NCBI GenBank assembly: GCA_910586755.1
Contig: CAJUJM010000111.1
Span: forward strand, 65,347 to 129,346
Reading direction: 5' to 3'
From: an uncultured Lachnospiraceae bacterium
Lineage (GTDB): Bacteria > Bacillota > Clostridia > Lachnospirales > Lachnospiraceae
Length of the DNA stretch: 64,000 bases
The translations under genes were made by a program, and so were the position numbers. The notes beneath the pieces are model-generated. The model made no database searches. It had not been told where the DNA came from and saw only the letters and a program-made list of their open reading frames with translations. Numbering within the stretch: position 1 is the first letter of the stretch; each line of letters starts with the position of its first letter. This document shows positions 26,451 to 35,001 of the stretch, piece by piece.

Positions 26451-26668
26451 TTAAAGCCCAGCTCCCTCTCCACTTCATCTAAAGAATACGTTACAGATTC
26501 TTCATGATATGCAGCCATAGCCGTATGGTAGGCTTTGAGGTCATATTCATCTTCGATACGCTCAAGAATCGTCTGACGCACGAATTCGGAAACCGAAATA
26601 TTATTGATTTCCGCATATTTTTTTATCAAAACAGAATCTTCATTACTTAATCTAAGCGAAATCGTCAT
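26447..26668 (-). CDS. RelB-like antitoxin
   Basis: A 73-residue protein with an N-terminal ribbon-helix-helix (MTISLRLSNEDSVLIKKYAE, then SVSEFVRQTILERIEDEYD) that should bind DNA, and a C-terminal toxin-binding tail (YHEESVTYSLDEVERELGF). AAAGGAG lies before ATG 26668. The promoter just upstream contains a perfect palindrome over its -10 box, consistent with autorepression by the antitoxin-toxin complex. Confidence 0.9.
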   Translation of the reverse strand: MTISLRLSNEDSVLIKKYAEINNISVSEFVRQTILERIEDEYDLKAYHTAMAAYHEESVTYSLDEVERELGFK

Positions 26669-26684
26669 AGTAATTGCTCCTTTC

Positions 26685-26723
26685 TTTGTAATACATTGTA
26701 TTACAAAACAGCGGCTTTGTCAA
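26685..26723 (-). promoter_or_regulatory. Toxin-antitoxin promoter with palindromic operator
   Basis: Minus-strand TTGACA (26718-26723), a 17-base spacer and TACAAT (26695-26700). A perfect palindrome, TTTGTAATACA-T-TGTATTACAAA (26685-26707), covers the -10 box and the likely start site: a fitting site for the ribbon-helix-helix antitoxin. Confidence 0.8.
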
Positions 26724-26731
26724 ATGCCTAT

Positions 26732-26760
26732 TTGACGGTTTTTCCATTTCATATTAAAAT
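26732..26760 (+). promoter_or_regulatory. Promoter of the ABC exporter operon
   Basis: TTGACG (26732-26737), a 17-base spacer and TAAAAT (26755-26760). Its -35 box lies only 8 bases from that of the divergent toxin-antitoxin promoter, so the two may affect each other. Confidence 0.65.
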
Positions 26761-26803
26761 ATCCGTAACAGTTGAGACGGCAGGGAATGTGAGGATATTT
26801 CTT

Positions 26804-28534
26804 ATGAAAAAAATATTCACCTATTACTTAAAGCCATACTATCTGCGTATGGCCCTGGGTTTTGCAATCAAGTTTACAGGAACCATAATGGATTTATTCC
26901 TGCCCTGGGCATTAGCCCATACCATTGATGAGGTAGTGCCGGCAGGACGGAAAGAGGAGATTCTCTTTTGGGGCCTGTTTATGATAGGATGCTCCCTGGC
27001 GGCAGCGGCTTTTAACGTGCTGGCAAACCGCATGGCTTCCCGGGTGGCCAGCGATGCCATGTTTACCATAAGAGGGGATCTGTTTGCCAAAGTCATGTAT
27101 TTGTCAAACCGGCAGGCAGATGAAGTTACCAGGCCGTCTCTGATTTCCAGGCTTACCACAGATACCTATAATGTCCATCAAATGCTGGGGCGGATCCAGC
27201 GCCTGGGGGTCCGGGCGCCCATCCTTCTCATTGGCGGAATCGCCATGACCATGGCATTGGATACAGCCCTTGCCTGTGTTCTTTTGGCAACGCTGCCCCT
27301 TCTTGCAGCAGTGGTCACATTGGTTTCCCGAAAAAGCATCCCCCTGTTTGCTTCCCTCCAGGAAAGTACGGATCGGTTCGTCCGCCTGGTAAGGGAGGAT
27401 ATTGGAGGAATCCGGGTAATCAAAGCTTTGTCAAAAGAAGACTACGAGAGAAAACGGTTCGATGCAATCAACCGGGAGGTAGTGGATCGGGAGAGAAAGG
27501 CTACTGTTATTACGGCCCTCACCAATCCTTCCATGAATATCCTTTTAAATCTGGGTCTGGTAGGCGTAATCCTTGTGGGGGCCTGGCGGGTTAACGCAGG
27601 CACTTCTGAGGTGGGAAAGATCCTGGCATTTATGACCTATTTTACCATTATCTTAAATGCGCTGATGTCCATCTCCAGAATGTTTGTGATCCTGTCCAAA
27701 GCGGCAGCGTCGGCAGAGCGGATCAGCCGGATTCTGGAGGCGGAGGATGAGCGGCAATTTGCCTGTCCGGACAAAGCCGGGGAGGAATCCTCTCCATTTC
27801 ATATTGAATTTGACCATGTGGATTTTTCTTACAACAAAGTGTGCAATAATATAGAAGATATTACCTTTCAGTTAAAGAAGGGGGAAACGCTGGGAATTAT
27901 CGGAGCTACCGGATCCGGAAAATCCACCATTGTCAATCTGCTAATGCGGTTCTATGACGTAGATAAGGGGGCTGTCCGCATTAATGGTCAGAATATAAAA
28001 TCTATGGATTTAAAGACTTTACGAAAACGCTTTGGGACTGTATTCCAGAATGATATGCTGTTTGAGGATACCATCTACGAAAATATCAATATGGGCCGGG
28101 GTCTTACCAGGCAGCAGGCTGAGAAAGCAGTTATTTATGCCCGTGCAGAGGAATTTGTGGAAGAAAAAGGAGGCGTGGATCAGGGCCTGGACATTAAAGG
28201 CGCTAACTTAAGCGGCGGCCAGAAGCAGCGTATTTTAATTGCCAGGGCCTTGGCATCCGGGCCGGAAATTTTAATATTAGATGATTCCTCCAGCGCCCTG
28301 GATTACAAAACAGATGCAGCTCTTCGAAAGGAAATTAAGACTCATTTTGCGGGAACTACCTGCATTGTAGTCGCTCAGAGAATCAGCTCTGTTATGAGCG
28401 CAGACCACATTATGGTTTTGGAAGAGGGACGGATCCTGGGGTATGGAACTCACGAAGAACTGATGAAAACCTGCTCCATTTATCAGGAAATCGGAAAATC
28501 CCAGATGGGTTTTCGGAGAGAGGGGATGGGGTAA
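26804..28534 (+). CDS. Heterodimeric ABC exporter, subunit with degenerate ATP site
   Basis: A 576-residue exporter half: a six-helix membrane domain (about 15-310) and an ATPase domain (about 335-570). Walker A is GATGSGKST (Lys373) and the signature LSGGQ is intact (469-473). The catalytic Glu after Walker B is Asp (LDDSS, residue 494) and the switch His is Gln (VVAQRISS, residue 525), so this chain forms the non-hydrolysing site of a BmrCD-like heterodimer. ATG 26804 is preferred over 26696, which would lie inside the divergent operator. It overlaps the next gene by one base. Confidence 0.92.
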   Translation: MKKIFTYYLKPYYLRMALGFAIKFTGTIMDLFLPWALAHTIDEVVPAGRKEEILFWGLFMIGCSLAAAAFNVLANRMASRVASDAMFTIRGDLFAKVMYLSNRQADEVTRPSLISRLTTDTYNVHQMLGRIQRLGVRAPILLIGGIAMTMALDTALACVLLATLPLLAAVVTLVSRKSIPLFASLQESTDRFVRLVREDIGGIRVIKALSKEDYERKRFDAINREVVDRERKATVITALTNPSMNILLNLGLVGVILVGAWRVNAGTSEVGKILAFMTYFTIILNALMSISRMFVILSKAAASAERISRILEAEDERQFACPDKAGEESSPFHIEFDHVDFSYNKVCNNIEDITFQLKKGETLGIIGATGSGKSTIVNLLMRFYDVDKGAVRINGQNIKSMDLKTLRKRFGTVFQNDMLFEDTIYENINMGRGLTRQQAEKAVIYARAEEFVEEKGGVDQGLDIKGANLSGGQKQRILIARALASGPEILILDDSSSALDYKTDAALRKEIKTHFAGTTCIVVAQRISSVMSADHIMVLEEGRILGYGTHEELMKTCSIYQEIGKSQMGFRREGMG

Positions 28535-30285
28535 TGAGGTTCAGAAAAAAGACTTTGAAGCGTTTGGGAAGTTATTTAATGCAGTACCGCTGGCTGTTAT
28601 TCCTTGCTATTGTTATGACTCTGGCAAGCAACGCCTTTTCCCTTATGGGCCCTATGCTGTCCGGCTATGCCATTGATGCCATTGAGCCTGGTCCGGGTAA
28701 GGTAGACTTCCCAAAGGTATTTTATTATGCTGCATGGATGGCGGGATTTTATATAGCTTCGGCGGCGCTTTCCTATGCTATCGCCGTCCTGATGGTTACC
28801 ATCAGCCGAAAAGTAGTATATGCCATGCGCCGGGATGTATTTGACCGTCTGCTGTCCCTTCCCGTCGGGTATTTTGATCTCCACAAAACAGGTGACATTA
28901 TCAGCCGGATTTCCTATGATATTGATACTGTCAATGAATCCTTGTCCAGCGATCTGGTGCAGATGATGACCACCATTATTACGGTAACAGGGGCCCTGTA
29001 TATGATGATTGTGATCTCTCCCCGGCTTGTGCTGGTGTTTGCCGTCACAGTGCCTCTTTCCGGCTGGATTACACGGTTTCTTACCGGAAAGACCAGGCCC
29101 CTGTTTCGGGCCAGGTCGGCCAGCCTGGGGCGGCTAAACGGCTTTGCAGAGGAAATGATCACAGGGCAGAGAACCATTAAAGCATACTGCAAAGAAGAAA
29201 AGGTGATTCAAAGCTTTGAAGAAAAAAACCGGGATGGAGTAGAAGCTTATTACAAAGCAGAATATTACGGCAGCACAGTAGGCCCTATGATAAACTTCAT
29301 CAACAATCTGTCCCTCTCCCTGATCAGCGTATTCGGGGCCTTTCTCTATCTTATGGGAATGATGAGAGTGGGCCAGATTTCCTCTTTTGTGCTGTACTCC
29401 AGAAAATTTTCCGGTCCTATCAGCGAGGCGGCCAATATTGCCGGGGATCTCCAGTCTGCCATTGCGGCGGCAGAACGGATATTTGCTTTGCTGGATGAGC
29501 TGGAGGAGACCAGGGATGCAGAGGGGGCTGTCCGGATCGGTACGGACGCAAATCCGGTAAAAGGCCGGGTAGAACTTTCCGGGGTATCCTTTGGATATGA
29601 AGAGGGAAAAGATATTCTCCACCGCCTTTCTCTTACCACAGAGCCGGGACAGGTGGTGGCAGTGATAGGTCCCACGGGAGCCGGAAAGACTACGCTGATT
29701 AATCTGCTGATGCGGTTTTATGATGTGAACCATGGCAGCATCCGGGTAGACGGCAGAGACATCCGCCAAATTAACCGGGCCAGCTTAAGAAAGGCTTATG
29801 CCATGGTGCTTCAGGATACCTGGCTGTTTCACGGCACAATACTGGAAAATCTCTCCTACGGCAGGGAAGGGATCACCAGGGATGAGGTAATACAGGCTGC
29901 CAGGGCGGCCCGGATTCATTCTTTTATCATGCAGCTTCCCATGGGGTATGATACTGTCCTGAGAGAGGATGGGATCAACATTTCCAAAGGACAGAAGCAG
30001 CTTTTAACCATTGTCCGGGCTATGCTTTTGGACTGCCGGATGCTGATACTGGACGAGGCCACTTCCAATGTAGATACCCGGACAGAGATTAAGATTCAGG
30101 AAGCTATGCTAAAGCTAATGGAAGGAAAAACCTGTTTTGTCATTGCCCACCGCCTGTCCACCATCCAAAATGCCGACCGGATCCTGGTAATGAACCACGG
30201 GGAGGTGGTGGAGCAGGGCAGCCATCAAAGCCTGATGGAGGCAAAAGGCTTTTATTATCAGCTGTATCAGGCACAGTTTCAATAG
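28534..30285 (+). CDS. Heterodimeric ABC exporter, catalytic partner subunit
   Basis: A 583-residue exporter half with a six-helix domain and an ATPase domain. Walker A GPTGAGKTT, Walker B with the catalytic Glu (MLILDEATS) and the switch His (VIAHRLST) are all intact, while the signature is altered to ISKGQKQ. This complements the first subunit: its own ATP site is hydrolytic when closed by the partner's LSGGQ. The gene starts within the upstream stop (ATGA). The likely role is export of drugs, lipids or peptides; the substrate is unknown. Confidence 0.93.
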   Translation: MRFRKKTLKRLGSYLMQYRWLLFLAIVMTLASNAFSLMGPMLSGYAIDAIEPGPGKVDFPKVFYYAAWMAGFYIASAALSYAIAVLMVTISRKVVYAMRRDVFDRLLSLPVGYFDLHKTGDIISRISYDIDTVNESLSSDLVQMMTTIITVTGALYMMIVISPRLVLVFAVTVPLSGWITRFLTGKTRPLFRARSASLGRLNGFAEEMITGQRTIKAYCKEEKVIQSFEEKNRDGVEAYYKAEYYGSTVGPMINFINNLSLSLISVFGAFLYLMGMMRVGQISSFVLYSRKFSGPISEAANIAGDLQSAIAAAERIFALLDELEETRDAEGAVRIGTDANPVKGRVELSGVSFGYEEGKDILHRLSLTTEPGQVVAVIGPTGAGKTTLINLLMRFYDVNHGSIRVDGRDIRQINRASLRKAYAMVLQDTWLFHGTILENLSYGREGITRDEVIQAARAARIHSFIMQLPMGYDTVLREDGINISKGQKQLLTIVRAMLLDCRMLILDEATSNVDTRTEIKIQEAMLKLMEGKTCFVIAHRLSTIQNADRILVMNHGEVVEQGSHQSLMEAKGFYYQLYQAQFQ

Positions 30286-30291
30286 AACTGC

Positions 30292-30320
30292 TTGCAATGG
30301 GCTGCTATATTTGATAGAAT
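30292..30320 (+). promoter_or_regulatory. Promoter before the cyclophilin gene
   Basis: TTGCAA (30292-30297), a 17-base spacer and TAGAAT (30315-30320). Confidence 0.5.
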
Positions 30321-30377
30321 CGACTCTGACAGGCAGCGCGCAGCGGCGCGTGCCCATAGATTAGGAGGAAAAACCAG

Positions 30378-30896
30378 ATGAAAAACCCAATTATTACCAT
30401 TACCATGGAAAACGGCGGCGTAATAAAAGCAGAATTATACCCTGAGGTCGCTCCCAATACGGTCAACAACTTTTTAAGCCTGATAGGAAAAGGATTTTAT
30501 GATGGATTAATTTTCCACCGGGTTATCAAAGGATTTATGATCCAGGGCGGCTGCCCGGACGGAACCGGCATGGGGGGCCCGGGCTACAGCATTAAAGGCG
30601 AGTTTAACCAAAACGGGTTCCAAAATGATCTGCGGCACACTCCCGGGGTGCTGTCCATGGCAAGAGCTATGGATCCGGACTCTGCCGGTTCCCAGTTCTT
30701 TATTATGCATGAGACTTCTCCCCATTTAGACGGGGCATATGCTGCATTTGGCCAGGTAATTGAAGGGATGGATGTAGTAAACAAGATCGCGGACGTCCGC
30801 ACCGACTACAGCGACCGCCCCATGAAGGAGCAGAAGATCAAATCCGTTACTGCGGAAACCTTTGGGGAAACCTATCCGGAACCGGAGCACAGCTAA
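30378..30896 (+). CDS. Cyclophilin-type peptidyl-prolyl cis-trans isomerase
   Basis: Catalyses proline isomerisation during protein folding. The 172 residues form a single cyclophilin domain with the active-site signature FHRVIKGFMIQGGCPDGTGMGGPGY, the loop SAGSQFFIM, and LDGAYAAFGQVIEGMDVV. No signal peptide, so cytoplasmic. TAGGAGGAAA site before ATG 30378. It is followed after 3 bases by a GNAT gene. Confidence 0.96.
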   Translation: MKNPIITITMENGGVIKAELYPEVAPNTVNNFLSLIGKGFYDGLIFHRVIKGFMIQGGCPDGTGMGGPGYSIKGEFNQNGFQNDLRHTPGVLSMARAMDPDSAGSQFFIMHETSPHLDGAYAAFGQVIEGMDVVNKIADVRTDYSDRPMKEQKIKSVTAETFGETYPEPEHS

Positions 30897-30899
30897 ATT

Positions 30900-31667
30900 A
30901 TGACAAAGACCTGCACAGTCAATATAAAAGGACAATTTTATAAGGTCTGTGTATCGGATGAACCAGAGGCTCTTCTGGCCGCTTATGCGGCCGGGGGAGC
31001 CGTTCTTGGCGTTGGAGAAGTCTGCGCTGCTGCCTGTCCAAAGCTCCCCGTTTTTATTGAGAGCTGGGATAGCGCCGGCAAAGAACAGCTGAACCGGATA
31101 GCAGAGAGGCTTGTCCGCCGGAAACTGGGACTTCCCTGGATAATTGCTCAAACAGAGCGGCTGATAATCCGGGAAGCGTCAGGGGAGGACTGGGAAAAGC
31201 TTCAGCCCCTTTGGAGCGGTAATGCTTTATCCCCTGTCCAGGCCGCCGCCTTTAAAAGCCGGGAAGATCTGGAGACTTATATTTCCTGCCAGTACAGATT
31301 TTATGAATATGGCCTGTGGCTTTTGGAAGAAAAAGAAACCGGCCGCATTATCGGCGCGGCCGGGCTCTGGAATCCAGAAGAAAGAGTCTGCAGGCGGCTG
31401 AAAGCCGCCGGAGAACCTGCGGAAGAATACTTGGAGATGGGATATCAGGTGTTTCTCCCTTATCAGAGGAAAGGGTTTGCCAGGGAAGCCTGCCAGGCTG
31501 TCATGGCCTATGGGGATTGGGAATTAGAGTGTAAACTGTGCCTGCAGATTCATCCTGATAACCATCCATCTCGAAAACTGGCCCGGAATCTGGGGTTCTG
31601 GCCTCTTATTCCTCATACAGATACCGGAGAAACTCAATGGCCGTATCTATACGTCTGGAGTTGCTGA
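30900..31667 (+). CDS. GNAT-family N-acetyltransferase with extra N-terminal region
   Basis: The C-terminal 170 of 255 residues are a GNAT domain of the RimJ-like kind: TERLIIREASGEDW, then GLWLLEEKETGRIIGAAGLW, the acyl-CoA loop LPYQRKGFAREACQAV and HPDNHPSRKLARNLGF. The first 85 residues form a separate small domain of unknown role (VSDEPEALLAAYAAGGAVLGVGE). There is no ribosome site; the start lies 3 bases after the cyclophilin stop, suggesting coupling. Its 3' end overlaps the convergent gene by 62 bases. The acetylation target is unknown. Confidence 0.8.
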   Translation: MTKTCTVNIKGQFYKVCVSDEPEALLAAYAAGGAVLGVGEVCAAACPKLPVFIESWDSAGKEQLNRIAERLVRRKLGLPWIIAQTERLIIREASGEDWEKLQPLWSGNALSPVQAAAFKSREDLETYISCQYRFYEYGLWLLEEKETGRIIGAAGLWNPEERVCRRLKAAGEPAEEYLEMGYQVFLPYQRKGFAREACQAVMAYGDWELECKLCLQIHPDNHPSRKLARNLGFWPLIPHTDTGETQWPYLYVWSC

Positions 31668-32295
31668 TAAGGCAAAAGTAAGCTTCCTCCATCTCAGTTC
31701 CGGCCTTTTCATGAAAATGAGAGTTTTCCAGATTGATGGCAGCAGAAAATACAGCGCCGGAGCTGTCAGGAGCTTTATAGATATCATCCTTTACCAGTTC
31801 CAGGAGATCGGCGGGGAGGACGGCCTCCAAATCCAGTAATCCGTCATTTTCTGCATAATGATCGATAGCGTCTGCGTTGGTAATCATCAAATCCAGATCC
31901 TGGCTGGCAACAATGGCAGTTATTTTTGCCAGAGACGCATAATCCAGTTCCGTATTAGCGTTGGAACTGTCAAAGCTAATATGCAGGCTGGTGTCCATAT
32001 CCACCCGATCCTTTTTGCCATATCCCATCCGCGCTTTAAAACCATCCGACATTCCTTCGTAATCAGAAAAGGACGCATAGGGGTCATTCATAACAACGTA
32101 GAAAAGCTGGGTGGTAAAGCTTTTCTGGTAAAAAATGGTTCCCAGAACGTAGAGAAAGAACAGCAGGATCCCTCCGATAAGCATATGTATTTTGTAATAT
32201 TCCCATATGTACCATAGCTTGTCCTGAAAGGACATTTCCTTAAGTTTAGCCCGTTCCTGCCGGGCTTCTGCTTTCAGCGAATCTTTTAAAGACAT
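31606..32295 (-). CDS. Single-pass membrane protein of unknown function
   Basis: A 229-residue protein: a basic cytoplasmic N-terminus (residues 1-37), one membrane helix (about 38-57, IGGILLFFLYVLGTIFY) and an outward-facing C-terminal domain of about 165 residues with FYVVMNDPYASFSDYEGMSDGF. No enzymatic motif is recognised. GAGGATG site before ATG 32295. It overlaps the GNAT gene tail to tail by 62 bases, which is unusual for two real genes. Confidence 0.7.
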   Translation of the reverse strand: MSLKDSLKAEARQERAKLKEMSFQDKLWYIWEYYKIHMLIGGILLFFLYVLGTIFYQKSFTTQLFYVVMNDPYASFSDYEGMSDGFKARMGYGKKDRVDMDTSLHISFDSSNANTELDYASLAKITAIVASQDLDLMITNADAIDHYAENDGLLDLEAVLPADLLELVKDDIYKAPDSSGAVFSAAINLENSHFHEKAGTEMEEAYFCLISNSRRIDTAIEFLRYLYEE

Positions 32296-32409
32296 AATTT
32301 CATCCTCATTTCTGCCCCTAAGGGTATGTATTCCATTGGGTTAAGTGTTCATATTATACCACAAATACAGTGGAGAATTTATGAAAAAAATATGAAATCA
32401 GAAGGAAAG

Positions 32410-32438
32410 TTGATTTTTTTAAAAGGATTCGCTATAAT
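32410..32438 (+). promoter_or_regulatory. Promoter of the YesL-like gene
   Basis: TTGATT (32410-32415), a 17-base spacer and a perfect TATAAT (32433-32438). Confidence 0.75.
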
Positions 32439-32488
32439 GAACACCAGATACTGAATCACGATTAAAAGAGAAATGGGGAATGAACCAT

Positions 32489-33196
32489 ATGCTGCAGGGG
32501 TTGTTTAACTATGATAATCCGGTTTGGCGCTTTATCGGTAAGCTGGGAGATTTGATTATTCTGAATATTTTGTGGATGGTAACCTGTATTCCAATTTTCA
32601 CTGTGGGGGCCTCCACTACTGCGCTTTATTATGTGACTTTAAAGCTGGTACGGGATGAGGACGGTTATACCTTAAAGTCCTACTTTAAGTCCTTTAAAGA
32701 AAACTTCCGGCAGGCTACGGTTATCTGGCTGATAATGCTGGCGGCAGGCCTTCTGTTGGGCTTTGATTTGTACTTCTTTCTCTACATGCAGACAGAAGCG
32801 TCAAAGTTCCGCACCATTATGGTTACGATATTCGGCTCTCTGACCTTGGTGTACGCCTGTATCCTGACCTACGTGTTTCCCATCCAGAGCCGCTTTTACA
32901 ATCCCATAAAAAAGACATTGTTTAACGCATTTTTTATGTCTGTCCGTCACATTTTCCAGACACTGGGAATCCTGGTGATGGATGGGGCGCTGGTAGTTCT
33001 TATGGTGGTAAGCTTTTATATAGCGCCTCAATTTTCTGTACTGTTTCTGCTGTTTGGTTTTCCTCTGATAGCATTTGTAAACTCCTATGTCTTCCACGCA
33101 ATCTTCAAAAAATATATGCCCAAGGATGACAGAAGAGACGATAATGGAGAATTGCGCCCTCTGTTTATGGATGACGAACCTGAGAAAAACGAATAA
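32489..33196 (+). CDS. YesL/DUF624 family membrane protein
   Basis: About 235 residues with five hydrophobic helices. The opening MLQGLFNYDNPVWRFIGKLGDLIILNILW and CIPIFTVGASTTALYYVTLKLVRDEDG are typical of the DUF624/YesL family, found beside sugar-transport genes in Firmicutes, with unknown function. I use ATG 32489: GGGGA lies 9 bases before it but directly abuts the alternative ATG 32480. It is flanked by its own promoter and terminator. Confidence 0.85.
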   Translation: MLQGLFNYDNPVWRFIGKLGDLIILNILWMVTCIPIFTVGASTTALYYVTLKLVRDEDGYTLKSYFKSFKENFRQATVIWLIMLAAGLLLGFDLYFFLYMQTEASKFRTIMVTIFGSLTLVYACILTYVFPIQSRFYNPIKKTLFNAFFMSVRHIFQTLGILVMDGALVVLMVVSFYIAPQFSVLFLLFGFPLIAFVNSYVFHAIFKKYMPKDDRRDDNGELRPLFMDDEPEKNE

Positions 33197-33208
33197 GAGT
33201 TATATTAT

Positions 33209-33244
33209 AACCCCCATGGGAGTGTGGAATTCCCATGGGGGTTT
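33209..33244 (+). terminator. Terminator after the YesL-like gene
   Basis: AACCCCCATGGGA pairs with TCCCATGGGGGTT around a short loop. The flanks suit both strands, so it probably also stops the convergent gene at 33255. Confidence 0.85.
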
Positions 33245-33254
33245 CTGTGCGGTA

Positions 33255-34778
33255 TTAAATAAACCGGAAATACATGACAGCCAGAGCGCTCAGGATAATC
33301 GCTGCTGCAGCGCAGGTTAAGATTTTTCCGGCGCTCCCGTCTCTGCCAGCCCCATGTGTTCCTGCGCCCGCCAGAGCTCCCCAGGGGCTGTAGATTTGAG
33401 CCCTTGACAAATAAGAAGAGTTCTGCCGGTTTCCTATGGCATATAAAAAATTCTGCCAATCCTTTTCCAAAATATTAATCCCCATGGCAAACGCCTTTTC
33501 AGGACTCAGGCCCTTTGCCAAGGCCTGGAAAAACCCGGATTCTTTGGAATAATGAGGGGATCTTTGAAAAGCCGGGTCTTTCTGCTTTGCCTGAAACTGC
33601 CGGTAAGCATAGTCTTGTCCATCCTCAATGGCTTTCTCAGGGCTTTGTGTTTGTTTATAAGCAGCAAGGGTATGGTAATATACTTTGGAAGCCCCTTTTC
33701 CGCTCAGGTATGGACTGATGATTTTTTCAATGGCATTCTCAAGGGCAAAGGTAAGAGAACTACTCTGTCTGATTTCCCCGGCATATACCTGTCCCTTCAT
33801 ACTCATAACAGCGGCCATCAGCCCCGTTACTTCCTCATTTCGGGCGCTGATACCGGGATTATTGAATAGATTACCGCTGCCTCTTATATGGGCGGCAAAC
33901 CGGTTGGCCCTCTCCAGCTCCCTGCCAGAGGAGGAAACAGAGCTTTCCTGCTTAAAAGCATTTTTGGTAATACCTGTTCTGGCATTGTTGATGATTTCCT
34001 CCCTCTGTCTCAGCTGTTCTTTCCAGGAATTCTCCTGCGTATGGTATGCCTGCTGAAACCGGATATTTTGCCTTCCGGAGGATTGATAAACCATCCCCTC
34101 TCTGGAATGAGAGGAAGGGGCAGAAAACTCCCTGCTGCTTCTGCTGCTGACTGGCTTTACTTGAGAAAAAAGCGTATGTGCGGCATGAAGAGAGAGGATT
34201 CGCCCGGCAGTCTGCCGGTAAAGGCCGGAACGGATGCTGTCCAATTCTGCGCCTTGCCCGGTCTTTTCCAGAAGAAGCGTCAGCTGCTCCAGATTCTGAT
34301 CCATTACCAGACTAAGCTTTTGGGCCAGCAGAGCGTCCAGCCGCGCCAGCTGTTCTGCCAGATTCTCACCCTCTGCATATTTCAGAGTAGCCTCAAGGAG
34401 AGTAAGGTACAGTTTTGACAGTTCCTGAAGCTGTTTAGAAAGATCCAGGCTGGGATCAGGCTGCCATTCCAGAAGAAGTTTCCAGTCCTTTTCCTCCAGT
34501 TCCAGCATCCATCTGAGGGAATCGTCCATGGAAGATGTCTCATTGGCAGGGAAACGCCTGCGTGCTTCTGAAATCTCTGCTGTGTCTCCCTGCTGCACCT
34601 GCTGATCATCTTCCCGGGCTTTATCTGCCTCTTCCCGCTGCTTTGTGATTGTTTGGGAAAGTTTCTGAAACAGCGATTCACTGCCCCTTATTTCCTGCTG
34701 CTGTTTGACAAGCTGAAATTCTTTTTCTGCATTGACAGCAGGTTCGGAAGCCGTATTGGCCACTTTTATATTTGACAT
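33255..34778 (-). CDS. Large tail-anchored protein of unknown function
   Basis: A 507-residue protein I do not recognise. It is hydrophilic and Gln/Glu/Ser rich, with coiled-coil stretches (about 20-60 and 100-190, LEEKDWKLLLEW, LQELSKLYLTLLEATLKYAEGENLAEQLARL), a low-complexity middle and a repeated AYKQTQSPEKAIEDG / KGLSPEKAFAMG motif. One membrane helix lies at the extreme C-terminus (about 487-505, ILTCAAAAIILSALAVMYF), so it is a tail anchor with the bulk facing the cytoplasm. GGAAGGAAAAAG before ATG 34778. It may be a regulatory or scaffold protein; this is inference. Confidence 0.65.
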   Translation of the reverse strand: MSNIKVANTASEPAVNAEKEFQLVKQQQEIRGSESLFQKLSQTITKQREEADKAREDDQQVQQGDTAEISEARRRFPANETSSMDDSLRWMLELEEKDWKLLLEWQPDPSLDLSKQLQELSKLYLTLLEATLKYAEGENLAEQLARLDALLAQKLSLVMDQNLEQLTLLLEKTGQGAELDSIRSGLYRQTAGRILSLHAAHTLFSQVKPVSSRSSREFSAPSSHSREGMVYQSSGRQNIRFQQAYHTQENSWKEQLRQREEIINNARTGITKNAFKQESSVSSSGRELERANRFAAHIRGSGNLFNNPGISARNEEVTGLMAAVMSMKGQVYAGEIRQSSSLTFALENAIEKIISPYLSGKGASKVYYHTLAAYKQTQSPEKAIEDGQDYAYRQFQAKQKDPAFQRSPHYSKESGFFQALAKGLSPEKAFAMGINILEKDWQNFLYAIGNRQNSSYLSRAQIYSPWGALAGAGTHGAGRDGSAGKILTCAAAAIILSALAVMYFRFI

Positions 34779-34910
34779 ATCTTTTTCCTTCCCTGTACTG
34801 GAAAACGTGTTCTTAATAAAATATATCGGCTTAATTGCCCAAACTGAAAGAGCCTGCTCCCAGCAAGCTTAGACATTTTTTACAAAGAGATATTTTCTGA
34901 AAAAAAGCAC

Positions 34911-34939
34911 TTGAAATATCGGGTGAAAGTGTTTACAAT
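34911..34939 (+). promoter_or_regulatory. Promoter of ispE-GntR
   Basis: TTGAAA (34911-34916), a 17-base spacer and TACAAT (34934-34939). Confidence 0.7.
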
Positions 34940-35001
34940 GTACTTATAAAAATACTGTATACAAAATAATGTATTATAAAAAACAGATAGAGGGATTTGC
35001 C

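Noticed and set aside
29134..29769. A 211-codon minus-strand frame inside the ABC exporter gene
   Set aside because: It is rich in His, Cys and Pro without any motif and lies entirely antisense to a clear ATPase; treated as a shadow frame.
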